DNA of 64,000 nt from Pseudisothecium myosuroides. Its lineage: Eukaryota; Streptophyta; Bryopsida; Hypnales; Lembophyllaceae. The stretch covers positions 3,968,001-4,032,000 of the forward strand of contig OX637297.1 of NCBI GenBank assembly GCA_951799445.1, in the 5' to 3' direction. Below are positions 57,780-64,000 of this stretch, piece by piece (the stretch's first letter is position 1; every line of letters starts with the position of its first letter). The notes beneath the pieces were generated by a model. The model did no database searches. It saw only the letters and a list, made by a program, of their open reading frames with translations, and had not been told where the DNA came from. The position numbers were made by a program, and so were the translations under genes.

Positions 57780-60740
57780 TCTACTAACGTAGACCAACGT
57801 ATCTACAGAAAATAGTGAAATCAGGTTTCTGGTCACTAGTTTCTTGACATTTGACACTCTATAAATATTTTCAGTTATCGTAGAAAAATTCTCTACTTTT
57901 AAAGTGGATTTTGCTATAATTGAGACTCATGAACCTCCATGTGTTCAATAGGAAACTTTTTTAGAAGTATTTGTTGAATTTGATGGCTTGTACAATGATT
58001 TTCTTGATGTAAGGTCTTCTAATTGTTAACGCAACCTAATTTCACTATTTTCTGTAGACGTTCTGACTTGTTGTCATCCACGTACACGGTTTTCATATCA
58101 ACTTTCCCTCAGAGCAGTACCGTCCCACGTTTCAAAGTGAACCTCGATGTCACCATAGCACGGTGATTCCTTAAGCACGTGAGTTTTTTGCAAAATGAAA
58201 CCAGTGCACGAAGCAAACTATCGCAGTCAGACTCCGTTTCACTCTCAATCTACAACATCCTCAGTTTTTGACAAAGTGCAGTGGCGTCAAGTCGACTACA
58301 GAATCCTCAACATTCGGAATCACATAACACTTTCAAGTGATGCATTCTTACCTTGTGGCAATTGGCTCAGTCACAACTTCATGCGCCTCCACGCCCACTC
58401 TGTCGCCAACACCGATAGACACCTACTCCACTCTCCGCAGCTTGCTCTGCCTATTTATGTGTGCAAACGAAAAGAGCAAGCTCTAGGTTCTTTTCGGGTT
58501 ATGAACTAGGTGACTGGGTAGGAATTCTTCAGCTCTGAATTCCCGCCATGAATTTTGAAATCACCAAGCCTTCCTTGTTTTTGAATGTTGGATGCGTTCT
58601 TAAATGCCGTGCCACAATCAACAACGGTTGGGGGGTACATGCGGTCCTTCACTTTGGAAGTTGATTGCATTCTCGAATTCCGCGCATCTTTGGCTACAAA
58701 GAGGGAGGGCATGGGACTCTTGACTTTGTGACTGGAACTTTGCAAATCCAGTCTTCACTGAAATTCCGATTCTTCACCGACATTTTGAAATTTGCCGCAT
58801 TCAAGGATGGTATCAATGCACTGTTTACTAGGAATCAATGATGCTTTGAGCGAAGCGGATCAAACTGTGAAGACTTTCACTTCCTCGAATGTCACATGCT
58901 TCCCCGATCAATACTCAGAGTTCTTCCCCTATATGGCCTGATTATACGTATCCTACAGAAATGAACCGTACAAAATCTTGTGAACCCAAAAACTTGAGCA
59001 CCTGAAACATGTGGAACACCTCACTTACAAAAAGAATAAACAAAAATTTTGAACTCAGAAATGTTCATATTTGTTATTTTCTATTCCAATGAATACAATC
59101 TTAGGGTCTAGGGTCCACAGTCATAGGGTCTACAGTCCACGGTCATAGGATTTAGGATACACATTGTAGTGTAGTGTTCACGGTTTCAAGGTCATGGTTC
59201 TTGGTTTGAGGGTTCAAGGTTTCAGGATTTAATAGGGTGTAGGATACAGTGGCAGCACTTTAGATTAACGTTTTCAGGGTGTTCAGTTCATGATTTAGGA
59301 TTTTTAGGGTTTAGGGTATTCTGAAAAGTGAAAATGAAGCTGATTATTTGTTTCCAATTTATTTCCTCAATTATATCATCTCAGACCGGGAACATATAAA
59401 CTTAAAATTCAATCTAACTCAATATTGCTAATTAAATATGTTAGTTAACCGATTGATTTCTTATATTGTTGTTATATAGTACAACATCCAATGGTTTCAT
59501 ATGGGACTTTACAATTTCAACAATGACACAATTTATATTTCATCTAGGAATTTCTAAATAAAGGACTTTGGATGTAAAATCATGATGGAACGAAGAACAA
59601 ACTAAACCATTATTTTGTATTTTAAATCTCAGTCTGAATGATTTAATGAGTTAAATGCTTTCAAATTAATGCATTTTGACAGGTGGTGAATGCTTAAACA
59701 TGTAGTCATGGGCCAAATCACACTCAAAGGTACCAAAAAAGGGATCAGACCCACTGAAATCTGCATTGTAACTTCTTTCTAGCTATTGTTTTTCACAACT
59801 TATCTATTAATTATAGGTAGCCTAGTCCTTTTTTATTAGTATTTTAAGTCTTATTAAGATTCCTATTTTTTATTCATCATAAAATCAAAAATTCTTTACT
59901 AGTGGTCTAATTGAAGTTCCAGTGTCAGCCTGTCAGGTTTTTCAATCGACAAGGAGTCTAATTTCTAATAACAATGTGATTGAATCCAAAAAATTCATGT
60001 ATATATATAATCATATGATATAGTAGAAAAGGAATCTTTTGCTATAATTTGAATATTTTTCTATTTTCTATAATATTCAAAAGTAAAAATATGTAAAAAT
60101 CCTTTTCAATATATAAAATAATCCAAATGATGATTGCATCAAAACAAAAAATGTATATATTATTCACGTCAAGGGCGCTATGTAAGCTATTTTTGGAATT
60201 GAATGTTTAATTTTTTTATAGAATAAATCAATAATTTGTCAATAATCAATTAATTAATTAAAAAATTACACTATTTTGTGTTCAAGATTTAATCACTAAA
60301 AATCTTTTTTAATAGTTGTATGCTTGAGAAGTGTAAGAAGTTTGGATAAAAATATTCTTTTTAAGTGCTATATTGTAAAAAAGACACTAAATTTAGCCTT
60401 AAAACTGGTGATTTACTTCTTTTTAAGGATTTTATCTATAAATGTTTTTCTCCAACTTATTAAAGAGGCTTATTGCAATACTATTCATCCATAAATTTAA
60501 AAAAACATGACAACATCAAAGTAATTTATAGCTTTAAAAGTTCAAAAAAGGACTCTATACCTAGTCCTACAAAAGTAATCCCAATGGTACCTTTGAGTGT
60601 GGTTTGACCCTCATGTCATTCATGAGAACATTGTAGGTCATGCAATCTTCATCTCAATTTTTGAAATGATCGTATGTGGTATACATCTACATCATTATTT
60701 GACTATGATGTACATAATTGTTATTTGAACAATCTCCACT
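57780..60740. other. No gene seen
   Basis: Mixed sequence. A short frame at 58195-58509 has no recognisable domain. 59095-59320 is rich in degenerate GGGTCTAGGGTCCACAGTCA and TTTAGGGTTTAGGG words. The rest is AT-rich. Confidence 0.5.
59095..59320. repeat. Degenerate telomere-like repeat
   Basis: TAGGGTC/TTAGGATTTAGG words, ending with TTTTTAGGGTTTAGGGTATT. Confidence 0.5.
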
Positions 60741-60744
60741 AACG

Positions 60745-61540
60745 TGAAAAAAAAAATCAGGAATGAAATGCGTGATGGCTTTGAACGGCTTAAACAATAT
60801 TAAAAATGTCATGAAATTTCATACGTGCATGCATAAAATTTGATTTAGGAAGATGTCATTGTTCTAGCTTTAGATTCCACCACTATTTTCAAGTCTTGCC
60901 CATTGCAAAAATCATCTTCACATGAAGTAAAATAAATCGGGAATGAAATGGGCCCTGCCAATCATTGAATGGCTTCATTTTTAAAATGTTATGGAATTTC
61001 ATGCATGCATGTATAAAATTTTATTCAGGAAGTTGTAATTACTCTTAAGATTTAGATTCCACCACTATTTTCAAGTCTTGCCCATTGCAAAAATCATCTT
61101 CACGTGAAGTAAAATAAATCAGGAATGAAATGGGCCTTGCCAATCATTGAATGGCTTCATTTTAAAAATGTCATGGAATTTCATACATGCATGCATAAAT
61201 TTTTTTCAGGAAGTTGTAATTATTCTTAAGATTTAGATTCCACTACTATTTTTACTTCTTGCCCATTGCAAAATTCATCTTCACGTGAAATAAAAAAAAT
61301 CAGGAATGAAATGGGCCCTACCATTGAATGTCTTCATTTTAAAAATGTCAGGGAATTCCATAAATGCATGCATAAAATTTTATTTAGGAAGTTGTAATTA
61401 CTCTAAAGATTTAGATTCCACGACTATTTTCAAGGCTTCCCTGTTGAAAAATCCATCGTCACGTGAAATAAAATAAACTGGGAACGAAATGGACCTTGCC
61501 ATTGAATGGCCTATTTTTAAAAATGTCATGAAATTTCATA
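60745..61540 (+). repeat. Satellite B, unit about 180 bp, 4-5 copies
   Basis: Units start with AGGAATGAAATGGGCC near 60750, 60941, 61122, 61300 and 61480. They carry ATGCATGCATAAAATTT, then GATTTAGATTCCACCACTAT, then ATCATCTTCACGTGAAG. Adjacent copies are highly similar. Confidence 0.85.
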
Positions 61541-61544
61541 CATA

Positions 61545-61650
61545 AGACACTACATGTCGGTATGAAAAAAAAAATGTACAAGTTGTAAATACTCCGCTCA
61601 TGAAGTGAAGAGTCAGGAGCGGGAAAAGTCCATGCTACGTTTTCCAAAAT
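61545..61650 (-). repeat. Inverted partial unit of satellite A
   Basis: Minus-strand ACGTAGCATGGACTTTTCCC, then CTCTTCACTTCATGAGCGGA and ACAACTTGTACATTTTTTTT match the unit of the array that starts at 62.2 kb. It lies directly at the end of satellite B. Confidence 0.8.
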
Positions 61651-62195
61651 TGCAATATATATTATATGTTGGTTTAAAAACAAAAAGTTTAAGTTGTAAC
61701 TTAATGTTATTTGTTTCATAAATTGAAGATCATTTTTTAATGTCCTTTGTTTGACATAATTTTTTTTAATTTCTATTTTTTCCAAGTAATCCCAAGATCA
61801 TGGGCGGCTGGGCTTGGTCACATTTTTTGGAGAACTGTCCCCAGATATGCTCCAAAACACAAGTTAATCAAATAGATTAATACAATGTCCCTTGTATTTA
61901 TGTAACAGTCATTTCTATTCAAATAAAATAATTTAAACTAATCCTTTCCTAGGAAAACGACACAAGTGCAAACTAGAAATCAAAGTTCATTATATTAAAG
62001 GTATATTTAGTGGATTGGAAAGAAAAAGTAATCATCAAAACCAAAATTAAACTTAGAAATCAATGTAGCAATCAATGAAATTAAACCGCTCATGATACTT
62101 ATCAAATGTTTGCATGGGCGGAACATTTAAAACTTTCTTCTACACATTTTTCTTCAAATTAACTTGGACAACATTATGCATGATTTATGGGATGA
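61651..62195. other. Spacer between inverted and direct satellite A copies
   Basis: AT-rich, no gene seen. Confidence 0.5.
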
Positions 62196-62199
62196 GCAC

Positions 62200-64000
62200 T
62201 TTCTGAATCACAGAACCAAGGGGGACCTTTTTAGGTTACGTGATAAGTTTGGGAAATAGTAGCATGGACTTTCCCGCTCATGATTCTTCACTTCATGAGC
62301 AGAGGGTTTACAACTTGTAAATTTTTTGTTTCATACCAACATGTACTGTCTTATGTATGATTTATGGAATGAAAGTTCTCTAAACGAGACGACCGAGGGG
62401 GACCTTTTAAGGTTACGTGATAAGTTTGGAAAAAACGTAGCATGGACTTTTCCCGCTCTTGACTCTTCACTTCATGAATGGAGTGTTTCCAACTTGTACA
62501 TTTTGTTTTTCATACTGACATGTCATGTCTTATGTATAATTTATGGAATGAGAGTTCTTTGAATCGCAGGACCGAGGAGGACCTTTTTAGGTTATGTAAT
62601 AAGTTTGGGAAATAGCAGCATGGAAATTTCCCGCTCCTGACTCTTCACTTCATGAGTGCGGTGTTTACAACTTGTACATTTTCTTTTTCATAACGACATG
62701 TAATGTCTTATGTATGATTTATGGAATGAGAGTTCTTTGAACCAGAGGACCGAGGGGGACCTTTTTAGGTTACGCGGTAAGTTTGGGAAAATGTAGCATG
62801 GACTTTTCCCGCTCTAACTCTTCACTTCATGAGCGAAGTGTTTAGAACTTGTACACCTTTTTATTCATATCGACATGTATTGTCTTATGTATGATTTATG
62901 GAATGAGAGTTCTTTGACCCGCAAGACCAAGGGGGACCTTTTTTAGATTACGTAATAAGTTTGGGAAAACGTAGCATGGACTTTTTCCGCTCCTGACTCT
63001 TCACTTTATGAGCAGAGTGTTTACAACTTCTACAATTTTCTCTTCATACCGACATGTATTGTCTTATGTTTGATTTATGGAATGAGAGTTCTTTGAACCA
63101 GAGGACCAAGGGGGACCTTTTTAGATTACGTAATAAGTTTGGGAATACGTAGCATGGCCTTTTCCTGCTCATGGCTCTTCACTTCATGAGCGGATTGTTT
63201 ACAACTTGTACATTTTTTTTTGATACCGACATGTATTGTCTTATGTATGATTTATGGAACAAGAGTTCTTTGAATTGCAGGACCGAGGGGACCTTTTTAG
63301 GGTAGGCGGTAAGTTTGGGAAAACATAGCATGGACTTTTCCCGCTCCTAATTCTTCACTTCATGAGCGTAGTGTTTACAACTTGTACAATTTTTTTTTCA
63401 TACCGACATGTACTGTCTTATGTATGACTTATAGAATGAGAGTTCTTTGAACCAGAGCACTGAGGGGGACTTTTTTAGGCTCCGTGATAAGTTCAGGAAA
63501 ACGTAGCATGGACTTTTCCCGCTCTGACTCTTCACTTCATGAGTGGCGTGCTTACAACTTGTACATTGTCTTCTACATATCGACATGTACTGTCTTATGT
63601 ATGATTTATGGAATGAGAGTTCTTTCAACTAAAGGACCAAGGCGGACCTTTCTAGGTTATGCGGTAAGTTTGGGAAAACCTAACATAGACTTTTCCCGCT
63701 CCTAACTCTTCACTTCATGAGCGGAATGTTTATATCTTGTATACCTTTTTTTTCATATCGACATCTACTGTCTTATGTATGATTTATAGAATGAGAGTTC
63801 TTTGAACCAGAGGACCGAGGGGGACCTTTCTAGGTTACTTGATAAGTTTGGGAAAACGTAGCATGGTCTTTTCCTGCTCCTGACTCTTCACTTTATGAGC
63901 TGAGTGTTTACAATTTGTACTATTTTTTTTCATACGGACATGTATTGTCTTATGTATGATTTATGGAATGAGAGTTCTTTGAATCGCAAGACCAAGGGAG
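62200..64000 (+). repeat. Satellite A, unit about 178 bp, at least 10 copies, continues past the window
   Basis: GAGGGGGACCTTTTTAGGTT recurs at about 62221, 62398, 62577, 62754, 62933, 63112, 63286, 63467, 63646 and 63823 (spacings 174-181). Each unit also has CGTAGCATGGACTTTTCCCG, CTCTTCACTTCATGAGCGG and ATGATTTATGGAATGAGAGT. A 178-bp unit is within the size range of plant centromeric or knob satellites; which it is cannot be told from sequence alone. Confidence 0.9.

Noticed and set aside
61459..63705. ORFs within the 178-180 bp satellites
   Set aside because: Repeated translations of satellite units without domains.

Overview
The window looks like nuclear DNA of a land plant: AT-rich non-coding sequence, GT-AG introns, an interstitial stretch of plant-type TTTAGGG telomere repeat (33.15 kb), a broken SUVR-type SET-domain gene and tandem satellites with a unit of about 178 bp at the right edge. 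I see no ordinary host gene; almost everything recognisable is a transposable element, its decayed copy, or a repeat. A bryophyte or lycophyte would fit, but that is inference.

Layout. 1-944 (minus) is the 5' end of a gag-like element (copy A). 3.2-5.45 kb (minus) is a distantly related gag-like protein whose second half carries a coiled coil and a RING-H2 finger, preceded by a GC-rich repeat array. About 8.4-22.3 kb holds a large decayed multi-exon gene (element E1): a GC-rich leader, a palindrome-rich region, then seven exons. Copy B of the gag-like element (14372-17846, TSD TCCAT, termini TGTCGCA/TGCGACA) sits inside E1 exon 2. 23.1-23.7 kb is the SET-domain gene remnant and 24.7-25.7 kb two acidic ORFs of unknown function. 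26.5-29.35 kb (minus) is a nearly intact 946-codon DUF7869-like, putatively DDE-type protein, with a 60-bp palindromic satellite upstream (29.8-31.1 kb). 32.8-40.1 kb is gene-poor. A second leader (40.1 kb) and a second palindromic array (42.2-43.2 kb) lead into the better preserved seven-exon gene of E2 (43.39-50.12 kb). 53.8-57.2 kb (minus) is a pseudogene copy of the DUF7869-like protein (E3). 60.7-64.0 kb is satellite.

How it fits together. The E1 and E2 genes align exon by exon. They encode an N-terminal region with a DGQHR/ParB-like motif, a domain resembling an N4/N6 DNA methyltransferase, a charged linker, a DLNG-type HAD/FCP1-like phosphatase domain, and two C-terminal exons. The DUF7869-like gene at 26.5-29.3 kb and the E2 gene diverge from each other and carry the same palindrome (arms TTCACCTC / GAGGTGAA) in upstream arrays. 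They may therefore be two genes of one large element. E1 uses a different palindrome (arms TTTAACTCG / CGAGTTAAA) and E3 a third (ATCGTGGGATCCCACGAT). E1 and E2 carry their own version at the same intron position, 25 nt after the exon-2 donor. The main candidate for a new system is therefore a plant transposon family that encodes a ParB-methyltransferase-phosphatase protein and has lineage-specific palindromic 'address' sequences.
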